Source: Desulfobacterales bacterium CG23_combo_of_CG06-09_8_20_14_all_51_8 | GTDB lineage: Bacteria; Desulfobacterota; Desulfobacteria; Desulfobacterales; Desulfosalsimonadaceae | Length of the DNA stretch: 11,876 nucleotides | Direction: 5' to 3' | Assembly: GCA_002772195.1 (NCBI GenBank) | Contig: PCSG01000020.1 | Span: forward strand, 1-11,876 | Part shown: positions 6,062 to 11,876 of the stretch, one piece after another | Numbering within the stretch: position 1 is the first letter of the stretch | Layout: the number at the start of each line of letters is the position of its first letter | The notes under the pieces: generated by a model | The model's input: only the letters and a program-made list of their open reading frames with translations | Told to the model about the DNA's origin: nothing | Database searches by the model: none | Made by a program: the position numbers and the translations under genes

Positions 6062-6391
6062 TTATGCATCTAAAATTTCATTACATTTACTGCACACCCG
6101 TACTTTTTTGCCATCTTCAAGACGTCGCATCTTGATCCGCACAGGAGCGACACATTTATTGCACATCACCATCACGTTCGACCAATGAATCGCTGCTTCA
6201 CCCTCGACGATCCCACCTTGTTTATTTGTCGCGCTCGGCCGGGTATGGCGCTTCACTTTGTTGACATTCTCAATCATGACCCGGTTTTTTTTCTCAAGGA
6301 CTTTGATGACTTTTCCGATTTTGCCTTTATCCTTGCCGGCGATTACTTTTACCTTATCATTTTTTTTGACAGGGCATGTGTTCTTTTCCAT
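6062..6391 (-). CDS. rplX: 50S ribosomal protein L24 with zinc-ribbon-like tail
   Basis: L24 starts 50S assembly by binding the 5' end of 23S rRNA. The 109-residue product has a KOW domain (about 10-37, with KNDKVKVIAGKDKGKIGKV) and an SH3-like barrel, followed by a C-terminal extension with two CxxC pairs (C77/C80 and C100/C103). The extension is found in many bacterial L24 proteins and is absent from E. coli L24; it probably binds zinc. Two starts are possible: ATG at 6397 (MVMEKN) and ATG at 6391 (MEKN). The AGGAG at 6405-6401 is 3 nt from the first and 9 nt from the second, so the second is preferred. The stop lies in a small hairpin just before rplE. Confidence 0.96.
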   Translation of the reverse strand: MEKNTCPVKKNDKVKVIAGKDKGKIGKVIKVLEKKNRVMIENVNKVKRHTRPSATNKQGGIVEGEAAIHWSNVMVMCNKCVAPVRIKMRRLEDGKKVRVCSKCNEILDA

Positions 6392-6419
6392 AACCATTAT
6401 CTCCTGAATTCACCAGCAG

Positions 6420-6788
6420 TTATATGACTTCCGGAGCCAGTGAAATAATTTTCATGAACCGATGGGCGCGAAGCTCCCTGGCCACCGGGCCGAAAATTCG
6501 CGTGCCGATGGGCTCCCGCTGGGCATTGATCAATACCGCTGAATTATCATCAAACCGGATAAACGTACCGTCGGGTCTCCGGATGGGTGTCTTGGTCCGG
6601 ACAACCACTGCCTTAAGAACATCGCCCTTTTTCACCTTTGAATTGGGAATCGCTTCTTTTACAGACACCACGATGATATCGCCAATGCTGGCGTAACGGC
6701 GCTTGGACCCTCCGAGAACCTTAATGCAGTATACTTGTTTGGCGCCTGAATTATCCGCTACAGACAGCCTTGTTTCCGCCTGAATCAT
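6420..6788 (-). CDS. rplN: 50S ribosomal protein L14
   Basis: L14 binds 23S rRNA at the subunit interface, takes part in intersubunit bridges and is the target of the silencing factor RsfS. The 122-residue product is a typical length. It shows MIQAETRLSVADNSGAKQ at the N-terminus, KVLGGSKRRYASIGD, and the signature region RPDGTFIRFDDNSAVLIN, and ends ISLAPEVI as family members do. It heads the spc block. The ATG has AGAGGA in the 17-nt gap after rpsQ. The 28-nt spacer to rplX holds the rplX ribosome-binding site. Confidence 0.98.
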   Translation of the reverse strand: MIQAETRLSVADNSGAKQVYCIKVLGGSKRRYASIGDIIVVSVKEAIPNSKVKKGDVLKAVVVRTKTPIRRPDGTFIRFDDNSAVLINAQREPIGTRIFGPVARELRAHRFMKIISLAPEVI

Positions 6789-6805
6789 TTTCTCTTTCCT
6801 CTGTA

Positions 6806-7066
6806 TTAGACCGCTTTTTCAATAATCTGGCTGACCCGCCACCGTTTTAATTTGCTGATGGGCCGCGATTCGGTAATCAAAACCCGATCGCCGATGCCGC
6901 ACGCATTCTGAGCGTCGTGGGCTGCAAACTTCGCCCGGCGTTTGATAAATTTTTTGTAAATAGGGTGAATAACGGTCCGCTCAACGCTCACCGTAACGGT
7001 TTTATCCATTTTATTGCTTAAAACCGTACCCACCAGCTGTCTTTTCATTCCTCTATTTTTATTCAT
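6806..7066 (-). CDS. rpsQ: 30S ribosomal protein S17
   Basis: S17 is a primary 16S rRNA-binding protein with an OB fold. The product has 86 residues; the family usually has 80-90. It contains KRQLVGTVLSNKMDKTVTVSVER (about 8-30, given as the signature of the first strands), the HPIYKKFIKRRAKFAAHD segment, and GDRVLITESRPISKLKRWRV. The first ATG (7066) is chosen: only 12 nt separate it from the rpmC TAG, and its ribosome-binding sequence is poor (GGGT). A second ATG at 7048 has AGAGGA almost directly against it, too close to work well. Translation probably relies on coupling with rpmC. Confidence 0.96.
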   Translation of the reverse strand: MNKNRGMKRQLVGTVLSNKMDKTVTVSVERTVIHPIYKKFIKRRAKFAAHDAQNACGIGDRVLITESRPISKLKRWRVSQIIEKAV

Positions 7067-7078
7067 ATCAGCTACCCG

Positions 7079-7270
7079 CTACGCTATGGTTCTTTGACGT
7101 TTAAATGTTTTTATCCGGGCAATATCCCGCTTGACCTGCCGCATCCGTTGCGGATTTTCAAGCTGACCGGTCGTATGCTGGAAGCGAAGATTGAATAAGG
7201 TTTCCGTCAAATCGGTCAATTTGGCGTCCAGATCCTGTCCCCCCATGTCTTTAATTTCACTGGCCTTCAT
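7079..7270 (-). CDS. rpmC: 50S ribosomal protein L29
   Basis: L29 is a small, two-helix coiled protein beside L23 at the tunnel exit. The product has 63 residues, exactly the common size, with the conserved ETLFNLRFQHTTGQLENPQRM core (about 23-43; the signature is LFNLRFQ and the QLENP turn) and the basic DIARIKTFKRQR tail. The ATG abuts the rplP TAA (TAAATG). Its likely ribosome-binding site, AAAGGAG, lies in the last codons of rplP about 10 nt upstream. An out-of-frame ATG sits between the two but is only 2 nt from the site. Coupled translation from rplP is likely. Confidence 0.97.
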   Translation of the reverse strand: MKASEIKDMGGQDLDAKLTDLTETLFNLRFQHTTGQLENPQRMRQVKRDIARIKTFKRQRTIA

Positions 7271-7684
7271 TTACACATGGCTCCTTTCGATAAATTTTGT
7301 TTTAATCGGAAGCTTATGTGCGGCGAGACGCAATGCCTCTACTGCCAATTCACGGGAAACGCCTTCCATTTCATAAAGAATTTTCCCGGGCCGGATCACC
7401 ACCACCCAGCCTTCGGGAGCCCCTTTGCCTTTACCCATACGCACTTCAGCGGGTTTTTTGGTAATCGGTTTATCCGGAAAAATCCGTATCCACAGCTTCC
7501 CGCCTCTTTTTACCTTACGGGTCATGGCGATACGGGCCGCTTCTATCTGCCTGGCGCTGATAAATCCACATTCAGCAGCCTGAAGGCCGAAATCGCCGTA
7601 ATTCAGTTCGGAACCGCGGTACGCCATGCCCCGCATACGGCCTTTCATCTGTTTTCTGAATTTTACTTTTTTGGGGCTCAACAT
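7271..7684 (-). CDS. rplP: 50S ribosomal protein L16
   Basis: L16 binds 23S and 5S rRNA near the A-site tRNA and is a late-assembly protein. The 137-residue product (136 in E. coli) starts MLSPKKVKFRKQMKGRMRG and carries LWIRIFPDKPITKKPAEVRMGKGKG in outline, then WVVVIRPG. R82 in VRMGKGKG aligns with Arg81 of E. coli L16, the target of the YcfD hydroxylase; whether that enzyme exists here is unknown. The ATG has AGGAG 9 nt upstream. Its TAA stop is directly followed by the rpmC ATG with no spacer. Confidence 0.98.
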   Translation of the reverse strand: MLSPKKVKFRKQMKGRMRGMAYRGSELNYGDFGLQAAECGFISARQIEAARIAMTRKVKRGGKLWIRIFPDKPITKKPAEVRMGKGKGAPEGWVVVIRPGKILYEMEGVSRELAVEALRLAAHKLPIKTKFIERSHV

Positions 7685-7703
7685 GTGACCAATCTCCTAA
7701 TAT

Positions 7704-8357
7704 CTACTTGCCTTCTTCTGATAGCTGATCGTCTTTAAGGATTTCTCCCTTGAAAATATATACCTTGATTCCGATCGCACCGTAAGTCGTGTGGGCGGCG
7801 GTAACCCCGTAATCAATATCCGCTCGAAGCGTATGCAGAGGGACCCGGCCTTCTTTGTACCACTCCCGTCTCGCCATTTCAGCGCCACCCAGCCGGCCGG
7901 AGCAGATAATCTTGACGCCTTCCGCGCCAAACCGCATGGCGGAAGTGACACTTCTTTTCATGGCCCGTCGGAAAGCCACCCGCCGGATCAGCTGATTGGC
8001 GACATTCTCCGCCACCAGCTGGGCATCCAGTTCAGGCTTGCGAACTTCCTGAATATCGACAAGCACTTCATGGGTCACCAGATTCTCCAGTTTCTTTTTC
8101 AGGACCTCGATTTCCGACCCTTTCTTCCCAATGATAATGCCCGGGCGAGCCGCGAAAATTCTCAATTTGACGCGATTTGAGGACCGCTCAATATCAATGC
8201 GGGAAACCCCTGCATGATAGAGTTCCTTTTTTAAATACTGACGGAGTCGGTGATCCTCAAAGACGTATTTCGCATAGTCTTTGCCGGAAAACCATCTGGA
8301 ATTCCAGGTTTTGATAATCCCCAGCCGCATTCCTTTCGGATTGACTTTCTGACCCAA
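7704..8357 (-). CDS. rpsC: 30S ribosomal protein S3, TTG start
   Basis: S3 lies at the mRNA entry tunnel of the 30S subunit and, with S4 and S5, forms the ribosomal mRNA helicase. The 217-residue product starts MGQKVNPKGMRLGI, an invariant S3 N-terminus. A type II KH domain follows with GKKG at 77-80. R130, R131 and K134 align with the E. coli helicase residues R131, R132 and K135. The C-terminal domain (about 110-205) contains RREWYKEGRVPLHTLRADIDYG. The start codon is TTG (8357-8355): the conserved N-terminus begins exactly here and an AAGGAGG sequence stands 8 nt upstream, so no nearer ATG or GTG is needed. It is shorter than E. coli S3 (233) at its variable C-terminal tail. Confidence 0.98.
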   Translation of the reverse strand: MGQKVNPKGMRLGIIKTWNSRWFSGKDYAKYVFEDHRLRQYLKKELYHAGVSRIDIERSSNRVKLRIFAARPGIIIGKKGSEIEVLKKKLENLVTHEVLVDIQEVRKPELDAQLVAENVANQLIRRVAFRRAMKRSVTSAMRFGAEGVKIICSGRLGGAEMARREWYKEGRVPLHTLRADIDYGVTAAHTTYGAIGIKVYIFKGEILKDDQLSEEGK

Positions 8358-8365
8358 GCTTTTTT

Positions 8366-8372
8366 CCTCCTT
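8366..8372 (-). promoter_or_regulatory. Ribosome-binding site of rpsC
   Basis: On the minus strand this reads AAGGAGG, the complete anti-16S complement, 8 nt before the TTG start of rpsC. It overlaps the region just after the rplV stop. It decides the TTG start. Confidence 0.85.
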
Positions 8373-8374
8373 AT

Positions 8375-8713
8375 TTACGAGGCCTTTTCGGCGACGATTA
8401 CGGTAATATGGCTTGAACGCTTTAAAATTCGCGAGCCGCGTCCTCTTGCCCGCGCACGGAACCGTTTCAACATCGGCCCCTGATCGACGATGATATTTTT
8501 GATCATGAGCGAATCGACATCCATATCCGCATTCTGATCCGCATTTGCGATCGCCGACCGCAAAATCTTTTCAAGCACCCCCGCAGATTTCTGCGGCATA
8601 AATTTCAGCGCATTGAGCCCTGCTTCAGCGGGTTTTCCTTTGACGGCATCCACAATTTTGCGGACCTTCTGAGCGGAAATGCGCATGTATTTAGCTGTTG
8701 CCTTGACCTCCAT
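8375..8713 (-). CDS. rplV: 50S ribosomal protein L22
   Basis: L22 touches all 23S domains, and its beta-hairpin lines the exit tunnel opposite L4, next to the macrolide-binding region. The product has 112 residues, the usual size. The globular part contains YMRISAQKVRKIVDAVKGK (about 9-27); the long hairpin is at about 80-100, with the tip ARARGRGSRI at 87-96 matching the conserved sequence. Nothing suggests a macrolide-resistance insertion or deletion at the tip. The ribosome-binding site is weak (AGGGA about 7 nt before the ATG), so ribosomes may arrive by coupling from rpsS 37 nt upstream. rpsC starts 17 nt after the TAA. Confidence 0.98.
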   Translation of the reverse strand: MEVKATAKYMRISAQKVRKIVDAVKGKPAEAGLNALKFMPQKSAGVLEKILRSAIANADQNADMDVDSLMIKNIIVDQGPMLKRFRARARGRGSRILKRSSHITVIVAEKAS

Positions 8714-8750
8714 GCCGATATCCCTAACCTTTTAATTTTTGAATTGATAA

Positions 8751-9023
8751 TTATTTCGTTTTCTTTCCGCCGGCGTGTCCATAAAAAATCCGGGTGGGAG
8801 AAAATTCCCCTAGTTTATGTCCGACCATATTTTCCGTCACAAAAACCGGCACAAATTTTTTACCGTTGTGCACCGCCAGGGTTAACCCCACCATTTCCGG
8901 AATAATCGTTGATCGCCTGGACCATGTTTTTATCACCTTATTGCTCCGGGTATCCTGAGCGGTTTCAACTTTTTTAAATAATTTGGAATCCAGGTAAGGT
9001 CCTTTTTTTAACGATCGAGGCAT
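8751..9023 (-). CDS. rpsS: 30S ribosomal protein S19
   Basis: S19 forms a complex with S13 in the 30S head and touches the A-site tRNA region and bridge B1a. The product has 90 residues, as usual. It starts MPRSLKKGPYLDSKL and contains the conserved TWSRRSTIIPEMVGLT, VHNGKKFVPV, and VGHKLGEFSPTR segments, ending FYGHAGGKKTK. The start is an ATG with AGGAG 5 nt upstream, a good ribosome-binding site. It follows an unusually long AT-rich spacer after rplB, and rplV begins 37 nt after its TAA stop. Confidence 0.98.
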   Translation of the reverse strand: MPRSLKKGPYLDSKLFKKVETAQDTRSNKVIKTWSRRSTIIPEMVGLTLAVHNGKKFVPVFVTENMVGHKLGEFSPTRIFYGHAGGKKTK

Positions 9024-9113
9024 AAACGCTCCTAACTAAAAAATATATATTTTATCAAATTTTATACTACCGCCAGATGAAAAGCCCATCTATCGTTTAA
9101 AATGAGCGGCTCA
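9024..9113 (-). other. Long AT-rich gap between rplB and rpsS with two small hairpins
   Basis: In transcript order it holds a 6-bp stem AAUGAG/CUCAUU with loop CCG (9115-9101, overlapping the rplB stop), then a 5-bp stem AGAUG/CAUCU (9091-9075), then about 40 nt of almost pure A/T, and finally AGGAG serving rpsS. No open frame, convincing promoter or terminator is visible. The junctions on both sides are much shorter. Confidence 0.4.
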
Positions 9114-9938
9114 TTATTTCTTGCGTCGTTTGACAATCAACCGGTCGCTGGGTTTATGTTTTCTCGTGCGGTACCCTTTGGTGGGTTTTCCCCAGGGAGT
9201 ACATGGATGACGGCCACCGGAAGACCGGCCTTCGCCGCCGCCCATGGGATGATCCACGGGATTCATCACAACCCCCCGGACGCTCGGGCGGATTCCCAAG
9301 TAACGGGTCCGGCCGGCCTTGCCCAGAGAGATATTTTCATGGTCGGAGTTGCCGATCTGACCGATCGTGGCTTTGCAGGTCTGCAGGACCAGCCGCACTT
9401 CTCCGGAAGGCATTTTGATGGTGGCATGCCGTCCTTCTTTAGCCATCAACTGTGCGTAACCACCGGCGCTTTTAACCAGTTGGCCGCCTTTTCCGATTTC
9501 AAGCTCAATGTTATGGATATGCGTGCCCAGGGGAATATGGCTTAACGGGAGCGCATTGCCGGGCTTGATCTCCGCGGTTTCGCCGGACATGACACTGTCC
9601 CCGACGGAAAGTTTGGCGGGCAGCAGAATATAGCGTTTTTCACCGTCCGCGTAGTTCAGCAATGCAATCCGGGCGGACCGGTTGGGATCGTATTCAATCG
9701 ACGCGACCTTGGCCGGAATTCCGTCTTTGTTTCGTTTATAATCAATCATACGGTAGTAACGCTTGTGTCCGCCGCCACGGTGCCGGCAGGTGATTCGCCC
9801 ATGGACATTGCGTCCGCCGGATTTTTTAATAATTTGTACGAGACTTCGTTCAGGTTTTGTTTTCGTAATTTCTTCAAACGTAGAAAATTCCTGAAAACGG
9901 CGTCCCTGTGATGTCGGTTTTACCCTCTTGATTGCCAT
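9114..9938 (-). CDS. rplB: 50S ribosomal protein L2
   Basis: L2 is a primary 23S rRNA-binding protein needed for subunit association and peptidyl-transferase function. The 274-residue product is full length (273 in E. coli). It has the OB-fold RNA-binding core (about 60-120), the SH3-like domain (about 125-200), and the hallmark VVMNPVDHPMGGGEGR at about 223-238. H230 aligns with the conserved His229 of E. coli L2, long linked to catalytic-centre function. The C-terminus is lysine/arginine rich (IVKRRKK). The ATG has GGGAG 8 nt upstream. The following gap to rpsS is about 90 nt, the longest gap between two adjacent genes lying wholly inside the window, and is described separately. Confidence 0.99.
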   Translation of the reverse strand: MAIKRVKPTSQGRRFQEFSTFEEITKTKPERSLVQIIKKSGGRNVHGRITCRHRGGGHKRYYRMIDYKRNKDGIPAKVASIEYDPNRSARIALLNYADGEKRYILLPAKLSVGDSVMSGETAEIKPGNALPLSHIPLGTHIHNIELEIGKGGQLVKSAGGYAQLMAKEGRHATIKMPSGEVRLVLQTCKATIGQIGNSDHENISLGKAGRTRYLGIRPSVRGVVMNPVDHPMGGGEGRSSGGRHPCTPWGKPTKGYRTRKHKPSDRLIVKRRKK

Positions 9939-9953
9939 TTATAAAGCTCCCAG

Positions 9954-10241
9954 CTAAACTCCGTCAAAAAAATTGATCCGATGCCCGGGCATCAGCGTCA
10001 CATGGGCTTTTTTCCAGTCTTTCCGCTTGCCGATAATACGGCCGCGCTGTTTGATCTTGCCCTTGACGTTGATGGTATTGACCGATTTCACCTTGACATC
10101 AAATATCTCTTCCACCGCTCTTTTAATTTCCACCCGGTTTGCCGCGGGGTTTACTGAAAACGCCACCTGATTCAACTGTTCCTTGTGAAGGTTGGTTTTT
10201 TCCGTATCGATGGGCGCTTTAATTACCTGATACTTATTCAT
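9954..10241 (-). CDS. rplW: 50S ribosomal protein L23
   Basis: L23 sits at the exit of the peptide tunnel and is the docking site for trigger factor and the signal recognition particle. The product has 95 residues, slightly shorter than the 100 of E. coli. The N-terminal APIDTEK segment carries E14, aligning with E18 of E. coli L23, the residue that contacts trigger factor. The VNTINVKGKIKQRGRIIGKRKDWKKAHVTL region, written here in outline, is the typical 23S-binding loop and strand. The start ATG overlaps the rplD stop, and its ribosome-binding sequence GGGAGG lies inside the end of rplD, 8 nt upstream. rplB starts 15 nt after its TAG. Confidence 0.97.
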   Translation of the reverse strand: MNKYQVIKAPIDTEKTNLHKEQLNQVAFSVNPAANRVEIKRAVEEIFDVKVKSVNTINVKGKIKQRGRIIGKRKDWKKAHVTLMPGHRINFFDGV

Positions 10242-10861
10242 GCCGCCAGCCTCCCTTCTATGGTCTTGATTGCCGTCTCCAGCAGAACCAGATTTTTATG
10301 TTTTAAAATATCGTAAACATTGAGGCCTTCCACCCGCAGCACTTTAACCCCTGGAATATTTCTCGAAGAAAGTTCCAGGGCTTCATTTTCCACGTCAACG
10401 ACGATCAACGGATTTTCCAGCTTCAACGTCTTCAGGATGGCAATGACAGACTTCGTCTTAATTTCATCCAGCGCAAACGCATCCAGAACCGTAATCATGT
10501 CTTCCTTTAATTTACTGGAGAGCGCCATTTTTAAGGCAAGCCGTTTCACCTTTTTATGCACCTTCATGGCATAGGAACGAGGATCCGGGCCGAAAATCAC
10601 CCCACCGCCGCGCAGCAGCGGGCTTTTAATATCTCCGCGTCTGGCCCGACCGGTGCCTTTCTGACGAAAAAGCTTGACGTTGCTGCCCTTCACATCCGAC
10701 CGGCGCTTTACAGCGGCCGTGCCACTGCGTTTCGCGGCAAGCTGCATAAGGACAACTTCGTGCAAAACGCATTTTTTGGGCTCGATGTTAAATACGCTGT
10801 CAGGCATTTCAACTTCGGAAACTTTTTCCCCTCTGATATTTTTGACTTCAATGACAGCCAT
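10238..10861 (-). CDS. rplD: 50S ribosomal protein L4 (L4/L1e family)
   Basis: L4 binds domain I of 23S rRNA and, with L22, lines the constriction of the peptide exit tunnel. The 207-residue product has a globular domain interrupted by the basic extended loop at about residues 45-97, containing KRRSDVKGSNVKLFRQKGTGRARRGD in outline and then the SPLLRGGGVIFGP stretch. Most family members have Trp where this protein has Phe65 (FRQKGTGRAR), a mild substitution. In E. coli L4 also represses its own operon by binding the S10 leader; whether this one does cannot be judged, since that leader is not in the window. The ATG follows GAGGG, 6 nt after a weak ribosome-binding site. The TGA stop overlaps the rplW ATG by 4 nt (ATGA), so L23 translation is probably coupled. 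Confidence 0.98.
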   Translation of the reverse strand: MAVIEVKNIRGEKVSEVEMPDSVFNIEPKKCVLHEVVLMQLAAKRSGTAAVKRRSDVKGSNVKLFRQKGTGRARRGDIKSPLLRGGGVIFGPDPRSYAMKVHKKVKRLALKMALSSKLKEDMITVLDAFALDEIKTKSVIAILKTLKLENPLIVVDVENEALELSSRNIPGVKVLRVEGLNVYDILKHKNLVLLETAIKTIEGRLAA

Positions 10862-10884
10862 GACACCCTCTTTTCATATGATTC

Positions 10885-10911
10885 GATATCTGCCTTTTTC
10901 CGGCAAACATC
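10885..10911 (-). other. RNA hairpin between rplC and rplD
   Basis: On the minus strand GAUGUUUGCC (10911-10902) pairs with GGCAGAUAUC (10894-10885), a 10-bp stem with two G-U pairs and the 7-nt loop GGAAAAA. The two G-U positions would be A-C mismatches on the plus strand, so the stem suits the operon transcript. It starts 4 nt after the rplC stop and ends 23 nt before the rplD start, just upstream of its ribosome-binding site. There is no U run, so it is not an intrinsic terminator. Confidence 0.5.
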
Positions 10912-10915
10912 TGAC

Positions 10916-11548
10916 TTATTTATTAATCTGGGCCTTCTTGATTTCAATGGTTCCTGTGGGCGGACCCGGCACCGCTCCTTTTAAGAGAATTAAATTCTCC
11001 TGCGGTCGGATATCCACGATGACCAGGTTTTTTACCGTTTTACGGACATTTCCAAGCTGGCCGGGCATTTTCTTGCCCTTGATCACCTTGGACGGCCAGG
11101 CGCATTGTCCGATGGACCCCGGCGCCCGATAATTGCGGCAGCCATGGGTCTTAGGGCCGCGGCTGAAGCTATGACGCTTCACCGTTCCGGCAAACCCCCG
11201 TCCTCTACTGGTCCCCGAAACCTCGATTTTATCGCCGATTTTAAAAATATCCAGGGTAATTTCCTGACCGATCTGAAATTCTTCCGGGGTATCCGTTTTG
11301 AATTCACGCAAAACGGCAAACTGTTTTTCACCGCTTTTCAGATAATGCCCTTGAAGGGGTTTATTGACCCGCGTTTTTTTCCTCTGGCCAAACCCCAGCT
11401 GGAGTGCGTTATAGCCGTCATTTGCCTGGGTCTTCACCTGGGTCACGACGCAGGGTCCGGCTTCCACCACGGTCACCGGAAGATACTGTCCGTCATGGGC
11501 GAACAACCCGGTCATCCCCAATTTTTTTCCTAAAATACCGTTACTCAT
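10916..11548 (-). CDS. rplC: 50S ribosomal protein L3
   Basis: L3 is an early-assembly protein of the 50S subunit whose long loop reaches the peptidyl-transferase centre. The 210-residue product starts MSNGILGKKLGMTGLF; family members have about 209. The central loop shows GRGFAGTVKRHSF (about 117-128), RAPGSIGQ (141-148) and KGKKMPGQLGN (157-167). Q164 aligns with the glutamine that PrmB methylates in E. coli L3. The frame stays open upstream to a TTG at 11560, but the ATG at 11548 is chosen because it gives the normal N-terminus and has a GGTGG ribosome-binding sequence (11558-11554) 5 nt upstream. Two cysteines (C137, C149) lie in the loop; nothing suggests they bind metal. The gap to rplD is 54 nt and holds a hairpin listed separately. 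Confidence 0.98.
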   Translation of the reverse strand: MSNGILGKKLGMTGLFAHDGQYLPVTVVEAGPCVVTQVKTQANDGYNALQLGFGQRKKTRVNKPLQGHYLKSGEKQFAVLREFKTDTPEEFQIGQEITLDIFKIGDKIEVSGTSRGRGFAGTVKRHSFSRGPKTHGCRNYRAPGSIGQCAWPSKVIKGKKMPGQLGNVRKTVKNLVIVDIRPQENLILLKGAVPGPPTGTIEIKKAQINK

Positions 11549-11574
11549 GTCTGCCACCAAAATTTATGTATGTG

Positions 11575-11876
11575 CTACAATTTAATATCCACATCAACCC
11601 CTGGAGAAAGATCCAGCTTCATGAGCGCATCCACGGTCTGCTGGGTCGGGTCCTGAATATCCAGTACGCGTTTATGCGTCCGAATTTCAAACTGTTCTCT
11701 TGATTTTTTGTTCACATGCGGAGACCGCAGAACACAGAATTTATTGATGTGCGTGGGCAATGGTATCGGCCCAACAATTTTGGCACCGGTTTTTCTCGCG
11801 GTGTCGACAATGTCTTTAGCGGATTGATCCAGCAGTTTATGATCATATCCCCTCAGCCGGATTCTTATTTTCGTAC
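11575..11876 (-). CDS. rpsJ: 30S ribosomal protein S10 (5' end cut by the window edge)
   Basis: S10 is a protein of the 30S head; the same protein (NusE) binds NusB in transcription antitermination and contacts NusG. The open frame runs from the window edge to a TAG at 11577-11575 and gives 99 sense codons. It begins TKIRIRLRGYDHKLLDQS, which is the normal S10 N-terminus lacking about one to three residues including the start Met. The conserved GPIPLPT and HINKFCVLRSPHVNKKSREQFE segments follow, and the protein ends DVDIKL. Family members have about 102-103 residues, so almost the whole protein is here. It is the usual first gene of the S10 operon, and rplC starts 26 nt downstream. The S10 leader, where some bacteria carry autoregulatory sites, lies outside the window. 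Confidence 0.97.
   Translation of the reverse strand, partial: TKIRIRLRGYDHKLLDQSAKDIVDTARKTGAKIVGPIPLPTHINKFCVLRSPHVNKKSREQFEIRTHKRVLDIQDPTQQTVDALMKLDLSPGVDVDIKL

Noticed and set aside
7277..7738. 153-codon plus-strand open frame opposite rplP
   Set aside because: It mirrors the conserved rplP gene and the rpsC end, starts and stops without regard to them, and has no recognisable domain; the other long plus-strand frames (475-840, 9102-9545, 11105-11533, 10556-10984) are rejected for the same reason.
9040..9070. TATAAA/TATATA runs before rpsS as a promoter
   Set aside because: No -35 hexamer occurs at 16-18 nt; low-complexity A/T alone is weak evidence.
11549..11560. Upstream TTG extension of rplC, with similar extensions of rplE (6039-6059), rpsH (5245-5259) and infA (1331-1345)
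   Set aside because: In each case a downstream ATG has a well-placed ribosome-binding site and gives the normal family N-terminus, and the extension would run through that site.
1..11876. CRISPR, mobile elements, tRNA, rRNA, toxin or defence genes
   Set aside because: No repeats, clover-leaf, transposase or foreign-looking gene was seen; apart from the short gaps described, the space is filled by housekeeping genes.

Overview
The window is one long, uninterrupted piece of the bacterial ribosomal-protein superoperon (S10, spc and start of alpha segments), with every gene on the minus strand. In transcription order, from high to low coordinates, it reads: rpsJ (cut at its 5' end), rplC, rplD, rplW, rplB, rpsS, rplV, rpsC, rplP, rpmC, rpsQ, rplN, rplX, rplE, rpsN, rpsH, rplF, rplR, rpsE, rpmD, rplO, secY, infA, rpmJ, rpsM, rpsK. 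The last 131 bases probably lead into rpsD, just outside the window.

Organism: a bacterium of moderate G+C. The protein sequences, the zinc-type 61-residue S14, the L24 with a CxxC...CxxC zinc-ribbon tail, and infA lying between secY and rpmJ all suit a deltaproteobacterial lineage (Desulfobacterota, perhaps a sulfate reducer). This is an inference from family resemblance; no database search was possible. Adenylate kinase and methionine aminopeptidase, which many bacteria keep between secY and infA/rpmJ, are absent here.

Layout: 11876-9954 is the S10 block start (S10, L3, L4, L23); 9938-6806 continues it (L2, S19, L22, S3, L16, L29, S17); 6788-2720 is the spc block (L14, L24, L5, S14, S8, L6, L18, S5, L30, L15); 2720-1407 is secY; 1330-132 is infA, L36, S13 and S11. 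Junctions are mostly 0-55 nt, with a 4-nt overlap (rplD/rplW), a 1-nt overlap (rplO/secY) and direct abutment (rplP/rpmC), so translation is probably coupled along the message. The products build both ribosomal subunits, start translation (IF-1) and form the protein-export channel (SecY). I saw no convincing promoter, intrinsic terminator, RNA gene, mobile element or CRISPR array.

There is no novel gene system here. What deserves a second look is small-scale: four TTG start codons, all in 30S-subunit genes and each with a near-perfect Shine-Dalgarno sequence; and several intergenic hairpins whose stems are continuous only as minus-strand RNA (G-U pairs), the best being at the infA/rpmJ and rplC/rplD junctions.
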